DNA from: Sulfurovum sp.
GTDB lineage: Bacteria > Campylobacterota > Campylobacteria > Campylobacterales > Sulfurovaceae
Length of the DNA stretch: 38,424 nucleotides
Direction of reading: 5' to 3'
Assembly: GCA_027068435.1 (NCBI GenBank)
Contig: JAMOTA010000023.1
Span: 1-38,424 of the forward strand
Shown here: piece by piece, positions 7,620 to 15,763 of the stretch
How positions within the stretch are numbered: the stretch's first letter is position 1
Layout of the letters: every line of letters starts with the position of its first letter
The notes under the pieces: model-generated
Databases searched by the model: none
Seen by the model: the letters and a program-made list of their open reading frames with translations, nothing else
Told to the model about the DNA's origin: nothing
Position numbers and translations under genes: made by a program

Positions 7620-7847
7620 ATGGAAAATAATGAACAAAAACTTTTAAATCAACTTGCCACTAAAATCAAAAAAAGAAGAAATGAACTTAATATCTCACAA
7701 GAGAAATTAACTCACAAATGTAATTTTGATAGAACCTATATCAGTCTACTTGAACGTGCAAAACGAAACCCGTCTTATTTGAGTTTGGTAAAACTTTGTA
7801 TTGATTTAGAAATTGAATTAATAGAATTACTACAAGAGGAAAAATAA
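7620..7847 (+). CDS. restriction-modification controller (C) protein, Xre-type HTH
   Basis: A 75-residue one-domain DNA-binding protein. The Xre/Cro HTH covers ~10-66, with ISQEKLTHKCNFDRTYIS and the ERAKRNPSYLSL tail typical of C proteins. C proteins activate or repress their own gene and the co-transcribed endonuclease, which delays restriction until methylation is complete. The ATG at 7620 is chosen over an upstream TTG at 7584: it gives the usual C-protein length, and the TTG lies inside the predicted operator. The stop overlaps the start of the endonuclease gene by one base (TAATG). Confidence 0.85.
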   Translation: MENNEQKLLNQLATKIKKRRNELNISQEKLTHKCNFDRTYISLLERAKRNPSYLSLVKLCIDLEIELIELLQEEK

Positions 7848-8584
7848 TGACAAAAAATGAAATAATAAATTTAGTTGAAACAACATTTATAAACTATGGA
7901 ATTAAAACTGTTTCAGCAACCGATGTTAATAAAAGTGCTTATGTACCAAATATAAGACAAAAAGAGATATTTGAATATTTTGAAATTAATCCTATGGATA
8001 GACGACAAGATATTCAAATAAAAGAGCTATTTACAAATAGAATTTTAACTATGTCTTATTATGCAATATTAAGAGAAGGAGCAAATAGACCTCCTGAACC
8101 AAGAATGGGATTACAAGATTTAATATCATACTTATCTATTGGAGATGAAATATTATTTGCCCATGATAATAAGAATATTTTTATCTATAATCTGTCAATT
8201 ATAACTGACTATGAAATTGAAGAACATATTTACACTCAAATTGATTTTGATACATTAGAAGAGAAAGCAAGAAATACAGATCCTAGACCTCAACAAGTAC
8301 AACAGACAATTTATACTTATAGTAGAAATAATACTTTAAAAAATTATGTAAAAAGACGATCAGACTATTCATGTGAAATGCCAAGTTGTAACTACCAAGG
8401 ATTTCAAAAAGAAAATGGAGAACGATATATTGAGATTCATCATGTAATACCTCTATCAGAAAGAGGAGAAGATAGTATAAATAATACGGTAGCCTTATGT
8501 CCTAATTGTCATAGAGCTTTACACTATGCAAGCAATAGACAAGAATTAAGAGAAATACTTCTAAACTATTTGAGCCATCTATAA
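7847..8584 (+). CDS. HNH-type restriction endonuclease (predicted)
   Basis: A 245-residue protein. The C-terminal third is an HNH nuclease domain: C176/C181, H198-H199 in IEIHHVIPLSERGED, N212, and C218-x2-C221 with H222/H226 as further zinc-side ligands. The N-terminal ~150 residues are not recognised and probably bind the target site. Assignment as the restriction enzyme rests on the HNH domain plus its place between a C gene and a cytosine methyltransferase. The recognition sequence cannot be read from the sequence. Its 3' end overlaps the convergent methyltransferase gene by 19 bases. Confidence 0.82.
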   Translation: MTKNEIINLVETTFINYGIKTVSATDVNKSAYVPNIRQKEIFEYFEINPMDRRQDIQIKELFTNRILTMSYYAILREGANRPPEPRMGLQDLISYLSIGDEILFAHDNKNIFIYNLSIITDYEIEEHIYTQIDFDTLEEKARNTDPRPQQVQQTIYTYSRNNTLKNYVKRRSDYSCEMPSCNYQGFQKENGERYIEIHHVIPLSERGEDSINNTVALCPNCHRALHYASNRQELREILLNYLSHL

Positions 8585-9567
8585 ATTTCTTTAGCTATTG
8601 CACTAATCACAGGAACAGCAACAGAATTTCCAAACTGTTTATAAGCTTGGGTATCACTAACTACAATCTTAAATTCATCAGGAAAGCCTTGAAGTCGCCC
8701 TGCTTCTCTTGGTGATAGTTTTCTTGGATTTTTATCTTTTTGTTCAATAAGAATTTCTGAACCATCTTTGTAATATCTTGCACTAATAGTACTTGTATAT
8801 TCAGATTTTTCATTAAACATACAATACCCAAAACCATTTCCTTTTTTCTTATGCTCCAATTTACGGCGTTGATGTCCTGCCCACAGTTTGTCAGAGATAC
8901 TATATTTTTTATCGACTTTATTTTCTAAAATATCTCCAAGCTTTACACTTTTTTCTAAAGGCTTTGGAAACTCAAACTCTATAGTATGGTCTAAGAAAGC
9001 AATAATATATATTCTTTCTCTATTTTGAGGGACACCAAAATTTTTAGCATTTAGAACTTCTGAAAAAACTCTATAACCCAACTCTTCAAGTGTCTCTTTA
9101 ACCACTCTAAAGGTATTTCCTTTATCATGATTTCTAAACCCTTTAACATTCTCTAAAAAAAGAACTTGTGGCTTATGATATTTGGCAATTTGTGCAATAT
9201 CAAAAAAAAGTGTTCCACGAGTATCTTGAAAACCTTTTTTTAGCCCTGCATTAGAAAATGGCTGGCATGGAAAACCTGCTAACAAAATATCAAATTTTGG
9301 TATCTCTTGAGGTTTTATTTGAGTAATATCTCCTGATGGAAGATGACCATAGTTACTCGCATAGGTCTGTTGAGCAAATTTATCTATTTCAGAAGCAAAA
9401 ACAAAAGAGCTTTTATCTTTAAAAATCTCTTCAAAGCCTAAACGAATACCTCCAACTCCTGCAAAAAGGTCTATAAATTTATAGTTATCTTTTATTCTAT
9501 TATTTTCTATATTATTAAATTTTAAAGTCATATCAAGTTGCCTGAGATTTTTATTTAGTGTTGACAT
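8566..9567 (-). CDS. DNA (cytosine-5) methyltransferase
   Basis: A 333-residue Dcm-type enzyme that transfers methyl from SAM to C5 of cytosine. Motif I is DLFAGVGGIRLGFE (33-46), motif IV GFPCQPFS with catalytic C101, motif VI ENV (139-141), motif VIII QNRERIYI (181-188), and motif X FGNSVAVPV near the C-terminus. The target recognition domain between VIII and IX is short. It is the protective partner of the HNH enzyme and is transcribed from the opposite side, converging with it. Other Met codons exist at positions 1 and 13, so the exact start is uncertain. Confidence 0.95.
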   Translation of the reverse strand: MSTLNKNLRQLDMTLKFNNIENNRIKDNYKFIDLFAGVGGIRLGFEEIFKDKSSFVFASEIDKFAQQTYASNYGHLPSGDITQIKPQEIPKFDILLAGFPCQPFSNAGLKKGFQDTRGTLFFDIAQIAKYHKPQVLFLENVKGFRNHDKGNTFRVVKETLEELGYRVFSEVLNAKNFGVPQNRERIYIIAFLDHTIEFEFPKPLEKSVKLGDILENKVDKKYSISDKLWAGHQRRKLEHKKKGNGFGYCMFNEKSEYTSTISARYYKDGSEILIEQKDKNPRKLSPREAGRLQGFPDEFKIVVSDTQAYKQFGNSVAVPVISAIAKEIYRWLK

Positions 9568-9624
9568 AATTATACCTTTTTATCTTAGATAGTATAATTA
9601 TAAATAATTTATTTGAAATATTTG

Positions 9625-9651
9625 AAAAGTATGTCAAATTGTCATACTTTT
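9625..9651 (-). terminator. hairpin between the methyltransferase and the small membrane protein gene
   Basis: AAAAGTATG (9625-9633) and CATACTTTT (9643-9651), 9 perfect pairs around the loop TCAAATTGT. It touches the stop codon of the membrane protein gene and lies 58 bases upstream of the methyltransferase start. It may terminate the upstream operon or act as an operator. The loop region recurs upstream of the RAYT gene at 31967-31981. Confidence 0.5.
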
Positions 9652-9961
9652 AACGTAATGCCCACCATAAAAAAAGAGAGCCTAAGATTAGGTTTAGCCA
9701 GCTTACTCCAGAGATGAACATCTCTTCAAGTTGCGTAAAGATCCAACGTAATGATGAGGAGGGTTCTGTAAGGCTATGTAGATGAGACCAGTTTACAAGC
9801 TCATCTTGCCACACAAAGGTAACAAGTTCAGGGAGAAAAAAGAACAAGATAATACCCGCAATTCCCCAAAAGTTTTTTTGAGGTTTCATGCGAGTCACTG
9901 CTTCTCTTAGCTTAGGGTCATGCTCGATGTGTTCTTGGATTTTTTTAATTTTCTCTTTCAT
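9650..9961 (-). CDS. small membrane protein, unknown function
   Basis: 103 residues. A charged, helical N-terminus (~1-30) is followed by two membrane segments, at ~31-50 (FWGIAGIILFFFLPELVTFV) and ~85-101 (LNLILGSLFLWWAL). No family is recognised. It starts one base after the DJ-1 gene's stop and is the last member of a minus-strand run with an RND adaptor and DJ-1/PfpI protein, so it may be translationally coupled. Confidence 0.75.
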   Translation of the reverse strand: MKEKIKKIQEHIEHDPKLREAVTRMKPQKNFWGIAGIILFFFLPELVTFVWQDELVNWSHLHSLTEPSSSLRWIFTQLEEMFISGVSWLNLILGSLFLWWALR

Positions 9962-9962
9962 C

Positions 9963-10526
9963 TTAACAGTAGTCTAACAGCATCCCATCTTTAACCGCTT
10001 GCATACTCTCTTTACCTACAAGCTTTTCTACTATAGCTAAACCAAAACATACAGCCGTTCCAGGACCTTGAGAAGTGATGATGTTACCATCTGTTACGAC
10101 TTTAGCATCTGCTCTGTATCCTGCGTGGTCTATCTGCTCTTTTGCTCCAGGGTAACAAGTATAGTCACTCCCTAAAACTCCTGCTTTTTTTAGTACATAA
10201 GGGGCTGCACACATAGCACCTACCATCTTTTTGGCTTTAAACTCTTGAAGTAACTCTATAATACGTGCATGTTCAGCTAATGCATAGGTTCCATCCCATC
10301 CACCAGGAAGTACCATCATGTCAAAGTCATCTGAAATAACATTTTTTATAGAAGTATCTGCTTTTATACCTATGCCATTAGCACCCATAACTACTTTTCC
10401 ATGACTAAGTCTATCATCTATATAAGCTGTACGTACCTCTATACCACCACGACGCATAACGTCTATGAGTGCCACTGCTTCTAACTCTTCAAATCCTTCT
10501 GCTAAAGGAAGTAATACACTTGCCAT
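9963..10526 (-). CDS. DJ-1/PfpI (YajL/ThiJ-like) protein
   Basis: A 187-residue DJ-1-family protein. The nucleophile is C106 in VGAMCAAPYVL, with the supporting Glu16 in GFEELEAV and an LPGGWDGT loop at 73-80. Family members are linked to protection against oxidative or electrophilic stress and carbonyl damage; the specific activity here is not evident. AGGAGACAAA precedes the ATG. It lies 8 bases after an RND adaptor and one base before a small membrane protein, so the three are probably co-transcribed. Confidence 0.92.
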   Translation of the reverse strand: MASVLLPLAEGFEELEAVALIDVMRRGGIEVRTAYIDDRLSHGKVVMGANGIGIKADTSIKNVISDDFDMMVLPGGWDGTYALAEHARIIELLQEFKAKKMVGAMCAAPYVLKKAGVLGSDYTCYPGAKEQIDHAGYRADAKVVTDGNIITSQGPGTAVCFGLAIVEKLVGKESMQAVKDGMLLDYC

Positions 10527-10534
10527 TTTGTCTC

Positions 10535-11335
10535 CTATTTTTTATCTGATAAAATTACTTTAGCATACATACCTGGAAATATGTTTGCATCGCCTCTGTC
10601 AAAACTAATACGCATTTTAATTTTATGCGTCATAGGGTTTGCATCAGGGATAATAGCTTTAACCGTACCTATTGTTTTATAGTGGATAGAAGGGATCTCT
10701 ACTGCAAGTTTTTTCCCTTCTCTTACTCTACCGATAATACCTTCAGAGAGAGAAACGTCTATCTCTAAACTCTCGGTATCTACAAGCATGATAGTAATCA
10801 TCCCAGGCATAACCATGTCACCTACTTTGATGTTTCTTTGAACAACCACACCTGCTGAAGGTGCTTTCATTTTAAGGTAGTTAAAAATAGTTGCCATCTG
10901 CTTTGCTTTAATAGAAGCTTGTTCTACCATAACTTGTGCAGAGTCCAACATACCACTTACATTTTCTGCTTGTGCTTCCATGTCATCAAAATTCATCCCA
11001 GGGATTCCTTTTTGACTCTTGTATCTCTCTTTTCTTCTATTAATATTTTCCAATCTTTTACGCCAAAATTCTACAACTATCTTTGACTGCTCTAGCATCA
11101 AATCAGCCTGAGATTTCATCATGTCAAATTCAGCAGACTCCATCTCATAGAGGTCATCTTCACGCTCAACCTTGTCACCAAGCTTAACAAATACTTTTTT
11201 TACATACCCCATATAACGGCTACCAATCATCTTCTGACCATCAGAAACAACTGTACCTGTCAATGTAATATCACTAGCATCTACGATACTAACGAGTAAA
11301 AATACTACCATTAATAGTTTCTTATAAAACAGCAT
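10535..11335 (-). CDS. RND efflux periplasmic adaptor (MFP/HlyD family), orphan paralogue
   Basis: 266 residues. A signal peptide (~1-20, ends at VDAS) is followed by a lipoyl-like half (GYVKKVFVKLGDKVEREDDLYEM), a coiled-coil hairpin (~65-150), the second lipoyl half with a KAPSAGVVV motif, and a beta-barrel ending in PGMYAKVIL. Such adaptors bridge an inner-membrane pump and a TolC-type channel. It is clearly paralogous to the adaptor at 19104-19901 (shared SRYMGYVKK, NPMTHK and FPGMYAK/YPGMYAK blocks). No pump gene lies next to it. AAGGA precedes the ATG, and the gene sits between a c-type cytochrome and DJ-1. Confidence 0.9.
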   Translation of the reverse strand: MLFYKKLLMVVFLLVSIVDASDITLTGTVVSDGQKMIGSRYMGYVKKVFVKLGDKVEREDDLYEMESAEFDMMKSQADLMLEQSKIVVEFWRKRLENINRRKERYKSQKGIPGMNFDDMEAQAENVSGMLDSAQVMVEQASIKAKQMATIFNYLKMKAPSAGVVVQRNIKVGDMVMPGMITIMLVDTESLEIDVSLSEGIIGRVREGKKLAVEIPSIHYKTIGTVKAIIPDANPMTHKIKMRISFDRGDANIFPGMYAKVILSDKK

Positions 11336-11393
11336 TTTATGCTTTCCTTCAATATTGATTTTAATTCTTTACTCTTAATTTTTGTTTATTGTA

Positions 11394-11816
11394 TTACCAC
11401 TTTCTTAAACGTACATGACATTTCATACATTGACTAGCTATTTTACTATAGGCTTGAAGCGCTTGGACAGCATCACCATCCGAGAAACGTTCATCAATAT
11501 CTTCCAATTTTTGAACAATCTTTTTTTGTATCTTGTTTGTCATTTTTAAATCATTATTAAGCCATTTTTCATATATATCTTTATTATTAACCTCTGCATC
11601 TATAGGGCGTATCTTTACTATAGTCTCTTTTAAATCTTTTACCCCTGCTTTTACTATATCTTCATTATTGTAAAAAAATCCAGATTGAATATCTTGCATT
11701 GCTTGTGCCATTTTTTGCATATCTAATATTCTATCTCCTTGAGTATATCCCCCTGCCATAGTCATTGTAGTGAGCATGCTTGTTGTTATAGTAAGTTTAA
11801 GTAGTGATTTCATCAT
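11394..11816 (-). CDS. class II (c'/c556-like) cytochrome c, periplasmic
   Basis: 140 residues with a signal peptide (~1-21, ends ..TMAGG) and an all-helical body. The haem-binding C130-M-K-C133-H134 lies six residues from the C-terminus, the arrangement of class II cytochromes c (four-helix bundles). The likely role is electron transfer or gas/redox sensing in the periplasm. No obvious second haem site exists. The gene is the first of a minus-strand run ahead of the orphan RND adaptor (58-base gap). It is divergent from the 11-residue-repeat protein, with 176 AT-rich bases between them. Confidence 0.85.
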   Translation of the reverse strand: MMKSLLKLTITTSMLTTMTMAGGYTQGDRILDMQKMAQAMQDIQSGFFYNNEDIVKAGVKDLKETIVKIRPIDAEVNNKDIYEKWLNNDLKMTNKIQKKIVQKLEDIDERFSDGDAVQALQAYSKIASQCMKCHVRLRKW

Positions 11817-11992
11817 ATTAATTCCTTTGTTTATCTAAAATTTTATTTTAACATTGTAACTAATTATCTTTAATAAAACAGTTACATTTATTATTATCAT
11901 ATCAAATAATTACATTTCTTTATAATAATTAAGTTTTAATTCAAATACATGTTGCTAAGATTAGGTTATCTAAAAATCAAAAAGGATTAAAA

Positions 11993-12673
11993 ATGAGAAA
12001 AATCGTTATATCATGTGTAGTAGCAGCTGCATTACTTACTAGTGCATCAGCAGAGTTTAGTTTTGGAGATATGTTTAAAGATATGAAAGATGCTGCAACA
12101 AGCATGAGTAAAGATGCTAAGGACAGCGTAGCCTCTATGAAGGATGGTGCAGTTGAGACTAGTAAAAGTGCTGAAAGAACAGTAACTAATGTAAGTGCTG
12201 ATGTTAAAGACTCTGCAGTTAAAGTTTCAGATGATCTTAAAACTGCTGAAATTTCAACAAGTAAAGATACTAGAGACACCACTGTAGAACTTGCAGAAGA
12301 TACAAAAGATTCTATAACAAATACAACTAAAGATCTTAAAGACAGTACAACTATAGCTTCTAAAGATATGAAAGATTCAGCTATAGCAGTAGCTAAAGAT
12401 GTAAACGATGCAACTAAAACAGTTTCTAGAGATACTAGAGATTCTGTTAAAACAGTTTCTAATGATACTAATGATGCAACTAAAACAGTTTCAAATGATA
12501 CAAGAGATTCTGTTAAAACAGTTTCAAATGACACAAATGATGCAACTAAAACTGTCTCAAATGATACAAGAGATTCTGTTAAGGATGTTTCAGATAATGC
12601 AAATGATGCAACTAAAACTATTAGTTCTACTGAGTATGCTGAATACCAAAAACTTAAAGCTGCTCAAAAATAA
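11993..12673 (+). CDS. exported 11-residue (hendecad) repeat protein, LEA/apolipoprotein-like
   Basis: 226 residues. A signal peptide (1-20, AAALLTSASA) is followed by an almost complete array of 11-residue repeats from 30 to 212 of the form D-x-x-D-(S/A)-x-K-x-(V/A)-S-(N/K). Examples are DTRDSVKTVSN (147-157, 169-179) and DTNDATKTVSN (158-168, 180-190). There is a 7-residue partial unit at 63-69 and one extra residue at 202. Period 11 predicts long amphipathic helices or a right-handed coiled coil, as in group 3 LEA proteins and apolipoproteins. A periplasmic stress-protective or membrane-binding role is only an inference. It ends with EYQKLKAAQK. AAAGGA precedes the ATG, and it is monocistronic with its own terminator. 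Confidence 0.85.
   Translation: MRKIVISCVVAAALLTSASAEFSFGDMFKDMKDAATSMSKDAKDSVASMKDGAVETSKSAERTVTNVSADVKDSAVKVSDDLKTAEISTSKDTRDTTVELAEDTKDSITNTTKDLKDSTTIASKDMKDSAIAVAKDVNDATKTVSRDTRDSVKTVSNDTNDATKTVSNDTRDSVKTVSNDTNDATKTVSNDTRDSVKDVSDNANDATKTISSTEYAEYQKLKAAQK
12398..12595 (+). repeat. 66-bp tandem DNA repeats inside the hendecad gene
   Basis: Three successive 66-base units encode alternating DVN/DTN-DATKTVS and DTRDSVKTVS hendecads. The units at 12398, 12464 and 12530 are near-identical with scattered synonymous changes (AAT/AAC, ACT/ACA). Recent unit duplication is likely, and copy number may vary between strains. Confidence 0.8.
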
Positions 12674-12687
12674 TTTTACTTCACTAT

Positions 12688-12715
12688 ATAAGCTACTAGT
12701 TATCTAGTAGCTTAT
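12688..12715 (+). terminator. terminator of the hendecad gene
   Basis: A perfect 12-pair stem ATAAGCTACTAG/CTAGTAGCTTAT around a TTAT loop, 15 bases after the stop and followed by CTTCTCCTTT. Confidence 0.75.
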
Positions 12716-12888
12716 CTTCTCCTTTACACTTAATAAAATTAATATATTTACAAAGTACTTATCAATGAAATATAATAGTTACTTTTAGTAGCTTTTTATT
12801 TTAGGTGATTATAAATTATAACTTTTATTAATTTTATATTTAACAATATGCTATCCTTATAGTTAAGAAATATCTTTAAAGGATTATT

Positions 12889-14976
12889 ATGTATAAGATA
12901 AAACAAATTATTTTGAGTACACTGATACTCATCATACCCTCCATGCTTTTAGCCAACACTTCAGTGGATACTAAATTAAGTAAAAACAACTTAGCTGTAT
13001 TCTATACCCTAGAGGGAGATATACAAGAGAAGTTTAATACACTTGTTGAGACGAAATTAAAAACGATAGGTTTCAATATTACAGATCCACATAAAAGAGT
13101 TAATGACCAGTATAAAAAGAAATATGGTTCAACTGTATTAGATGTACTAAGCTTTATGTCTGTTGTCAATGATGAAAATATTTTACCTCTTTTAAATATT
13201 GATCCTCGTATTGCTGCATTTTCTCCATTTAATATGCTTATTCATAAAAGATTAGATGAAAAAAATACTCATGTAGGTCACCTTATGCCTGAAGCGATGT
13301 TAGATATGATAGGTATTGATGACCCTAAGGTTAGGGCTAAGTTTACTTCTGCATTTAAACCTTTAGATGCTATGTTAGAAAAAGAACTTAAGGCTGATGG
13401 AGCAAAGGTAACAAAGTCTTACCTTCCTTATAAAAAACTTCCTACTAAAAAAATGATTAATTTTGAATTTGAATTTGATGCACCTGAAGATATGGAAGAC
13501 TTTATTGATGAATTTCAAAATGAATTTGAACTTGCATTTATAGACAAACAGTATCTTATTGCTGGGTATCACAACTTTTTAGATGGTCTTGATAATGCCG
13601 AAGAGATACTCTCTGACTATGAAGCATTTTGGACTTACTCTCTTTGTCACTTAGAGTACTCCTATAACATGTTTGATAATAAAGATGCACATCCTGAAGC
13701 TGGACTTTTTGCCCCTTGTTCTATGTATATGTATATTAAAAAAGGAAGCAATAAACTAGTTGTGGGTATGCCTACTTTAGTCAATTGGTCTGATACTTTA
13801 GGTATTGTAGATGAAAAAAGAGTAGGTCTTGTTCACAAGCTTGACAGAGAAATTCCTCAAATACTTACTGCTCTTGGCATGAAAGAGATGCCTAATGTTA
13901 ACCCTTTAACTATCAAGCATACTAAAAAAATTGCTAAGGTTGTACCTCCTACTATCATAAAAAAAGAAGTGAAATCTACTCCTAAACCAGTTATAAAACA
14001 TGAAACTTCAAGCACCCAAAAAATTAGAGCCAATGGGAAAATTATAAATATTATTATTCCTAAACCTCCAAAAGTACCTACTCCTATACAAGTAAATACA
14101 CTAAATACACGTAATGTAGGTATAAATAGATCTATAAAATTTTCTAAGCGTGTTCCCCCTAATTACATTCCAAGTAATCAACGCCAAAAAAGAGCTCCTG
14201 CTCATACAAGCAATACTAATATAGGTGAAGTGAATAAAGGAAAAATAGCTGCATACTTAAGAGCTAAGTTTATGGATGTTAAAACTGCCAAGGCTACTCT
14301 TAAAAAAGCTGGTTTTGAGATTGTAGGAGTTAGCCCTGTAAATAAAAAAGGATACCTTATCTCAATAGTATTTACAGATAAAAACCTTCAAAAAATGGCA
14401 GCTAAAAAAAATAGAGGTTTTGCAGCATCACTAAGACTATTGGTCAATACTAAAGACAAACATATAAGTATTACAAATCCACTCTATATAGCTAAAGCAT
14501 TTATGCAAAAAGATTTTGATGAAAGAATTCCAAAAGAAACTTTAGCAAAGATAACCTCTAACTTTACAGGTCTTTTAAACTCTAAAGATACCTTAAAATT
14601 TCAACTCTTACCTAAGTATCAATTCATGAATGGTATGCCTCATTATGAAGATATGACTGTAGTAGCAAGAGGATCTAACCTTTTAGCCAAAATTAAAAAT
14701 AATAAAAAAGTACTTTTTGTACAAAAACTAGAAAATGGTTCAACACTCATTGGTGTTAAACTAGGAAAAAGAACACAAAAGTTTACTTCTAGAATAGGTA
14801 CTAACAATGCAGGGTTACTTCCTTACCCTATTCTTATAGAAAATGGTGAAGCTAAAATATTAGAGCCTAAATACTATATATCAGTAATGTATCCTCTACT
14901 ACAAATGTCAGAGTTTATGACTATTGCTACTGTACCTGGTGCAGTGATTAAAGATTGTGAAAAGGTATTTAAGTAA
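12889..14976 (+). CDS. large exported protein with DUF302-like modules, function unknown
   Basis: 695 residues with a signal peptide (1-22). Residues ~30-165 and ~190-330 both resemble the DUF302 fold: an opening helix with LKTIGFNI (58-64), and the closing signature LFAPCSMYMYIKKGSNKLVVGMP near 273-295 in the second. A Lys/Pro-rich linker spans ~340-445. A separate C-terminal domain (~450-695) contains ITNPLYIAKAF and ends MSEFMTIATVPGAVIKDC. Few Cys are present (C253, C277 and one near the C-terminus), with no haem site. The linker suggests a periplasm-spanning or flexible tether, which is inference. AAAGGATT precedes the ATG. It stands alone, followed by a terminator shared with convergent efp. 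Confidence 0.7.
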   Translation: MYKIKQIILSTLILIIPSMLLANTSVDTKLSKNNLAVFYTLEGDIQEKFNTLVETKLKTIGFNITDPHKRVNDQYKKKYGSTVLDVLSFMSVVNDENILPLLNIDPRIAAFSPFNMLIHKRLDEKNTHVGHLMPEAMLDMIGIDDPKVRAKFTSAFKPLDAMLEKELKADGAKVTKSYLPYKKLPTKKMINFEFEFDAPEDMEDFIDEFQNEFELAFIDKQYLIAGYHNFLDGLDNAEEILSDYEAFWTYSLCHLEYSYNMFDNKDAHPEAGLFAPCSMYMYIKKGSNKLVVGMPTLVNWSDTLGIVDEKRVGLVHKLDREIPQILTALGMKEMPNVNPLTIKHTKKIAKVVPPTIIKKEVKSTPKPVIKHETSSTQKIRANGKIINIIIPKPPKVPTPIQVNTLNTRNVGINRSIKFSKRVPPNYIPSNQRQKRAPAHTSNTNIGEVNKGKIAAYLRAKFMDVKTAKATLKKAGFEIVGVSPVNKKGYLISIVFTDKNLQKMAAKKNRGFAASLRLLVNTKDKHISITNPLYIAKAFMQKDFDERIPKETLAKITSNFTGLLNSKDTLKFQLLPKYQFMNGMPHYEDMTVVARGSNLLAKIKNNKKVLFVQKLENGSTLIGVKLGKRTQKFTSRIGTNNAGLLPYPILIENGEAKILEPKYYISVMYPLLQMSEFMTIATVPGAVIKDCEKVFK

Positions 14977-14984
14977 TCTATATG

Positions 14985-15005
14985 GGGTGTTGCGATACAA
15001 CACCC
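14985..15005. terminator. terminator between the DUF302-like gene and efp
   Basis: An 8-pair stem GGGTGTTG/CAACACCC with a 5-base loop, followed on the plus strand by TATTTTATT. It starts 8 bases after the plus-strand stop and lies 18 bases beyond the efp end, so it may serve both directions. Confidence 0.75.
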
Positions 15006-15023
15006 TATTTTATTCAAGAAATT

Positions 15024-15590
15024 CTATTTCGCTTTCTCTAAATACTTCTTCTCTACTGTATCTACCTTAATCATCTCACCTTCAAGAATATGAAATGGTA
15101 CTTGTACTACTGCTCCACTTTCAAGTGTAGCTGGTTTTTTACCACCTTGTGAGTCACCCTTAAAGTTAGGTGGAGTCTCTACAATTTTAAGTACTACTGT
15201 TTGAGGAATCTCTACAGATATTGCTTTACCACCATGAAAAAGAATTTCTGCTTCCATTCCATCTATCATAAAATCAAATGTATCTTTACCTACTTGCTCA
15301 TGAGTAAGACCAATTTGGTCAAATGTTGTTGTATCCATAAACTGCAAAAAATCACCATCATCATAAAGGTACTGCATTGTTTTTTGTTCAAGCTCTGGTA
15401 CTTCAAACTTATCACCAGCATGAATCGTCTTCTCTATTGTTTTTCCTGTTGCAAGATTTTTAATCTTAACACGTACAAAAGCTGCACCTTTACCAGGCTT
15501 AACATGTTGAAAATCTGTTACCCTATAAGGATTCCCCGTTATCTCAAGTCTCGCACCTTTTTTGATGTCACCCATTCCAATTGTAGCCAT
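15024..15590 (-). CDS. efp: elongation factor P
   Basis: 188 residues with the three-domain EF-P layout (KOW-like 1-65, two OB folds). EF-P relieves ribosome stalling at polyproline. The modified-lysine loop reads [10 protein letters not shown] with K34 at the tip, the position that is lysylated in EpmA/EpmB organisms; no modification gene is visible in the window. AAGGAG precedes the ATG. A single gene, convergent with the DUF302-like gene. Confidence 0.96.
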   Translation of the reverse strand: MATIGMGDIKKGARLEITGNPYRVTDFQHVKPGKGAAFVRVKIKNLATGKTIEKTIHAGDKFEVPELEQKTMQYLYDDGDFLQFMDTTTFDQIGLTHEQVGKDTFDFMIDGMEAEILFHGGKAISVEIPQTVVLKIVETPPNFKGDSQGGKKPATLESGAVVQVPFHILEGEMIKVDTVEKKYLEKAK

Positions 15591-15724
15591 TGTAGCTCCT
15601 TAAAAAATTATGAGTGATTATAGCAAATGATTGGTTAATATCTTGAGGAGAAGTGTGCTTATAGAGCTATACTTAAAAAGTTAATAAACTTTACGGGAAA
15701 TATACGTAAAGAGACGTAAACTAC

Positions 15725-15751
15725 GCATGCTAGCAGTACAAGCTAACATGC
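15725..15751 (-). terminator. hairpin after the split RND operon
   Basis: GCATGCTAGC (15725-15734) pairs with GCTAACATGC (15742-15751) with one G-T type mismatch and a 7-base loop, 12 bases beyond the RND permease stop. The T tract is weak. The surrounding 15591-15763 gap shows nothing else apart from AT-rich sequence. Confidence 0.5.
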
Positions 15752-15763
15752 ATAAAGTAGTAG

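Noticed and set aside
9631-9645. TTGACA in the shared 15-mer as a -35 box
   Set aside because: No -10-like hexamer lies 16-18 bases downstream in either copy.
11977-12534. 185-residue open frame antisense to the hendecad gene, with its own repeats
   Set aside because: Its repeats simply mirror the 66-base DNA repeats; the sense frame has a signal peptide, a ribosome binding site and a terminator.
12398-12595. Tandem repeats as a CRISPR array
   Set aside because: The units are contiguous without spacers and lie in frame inside a coding region.
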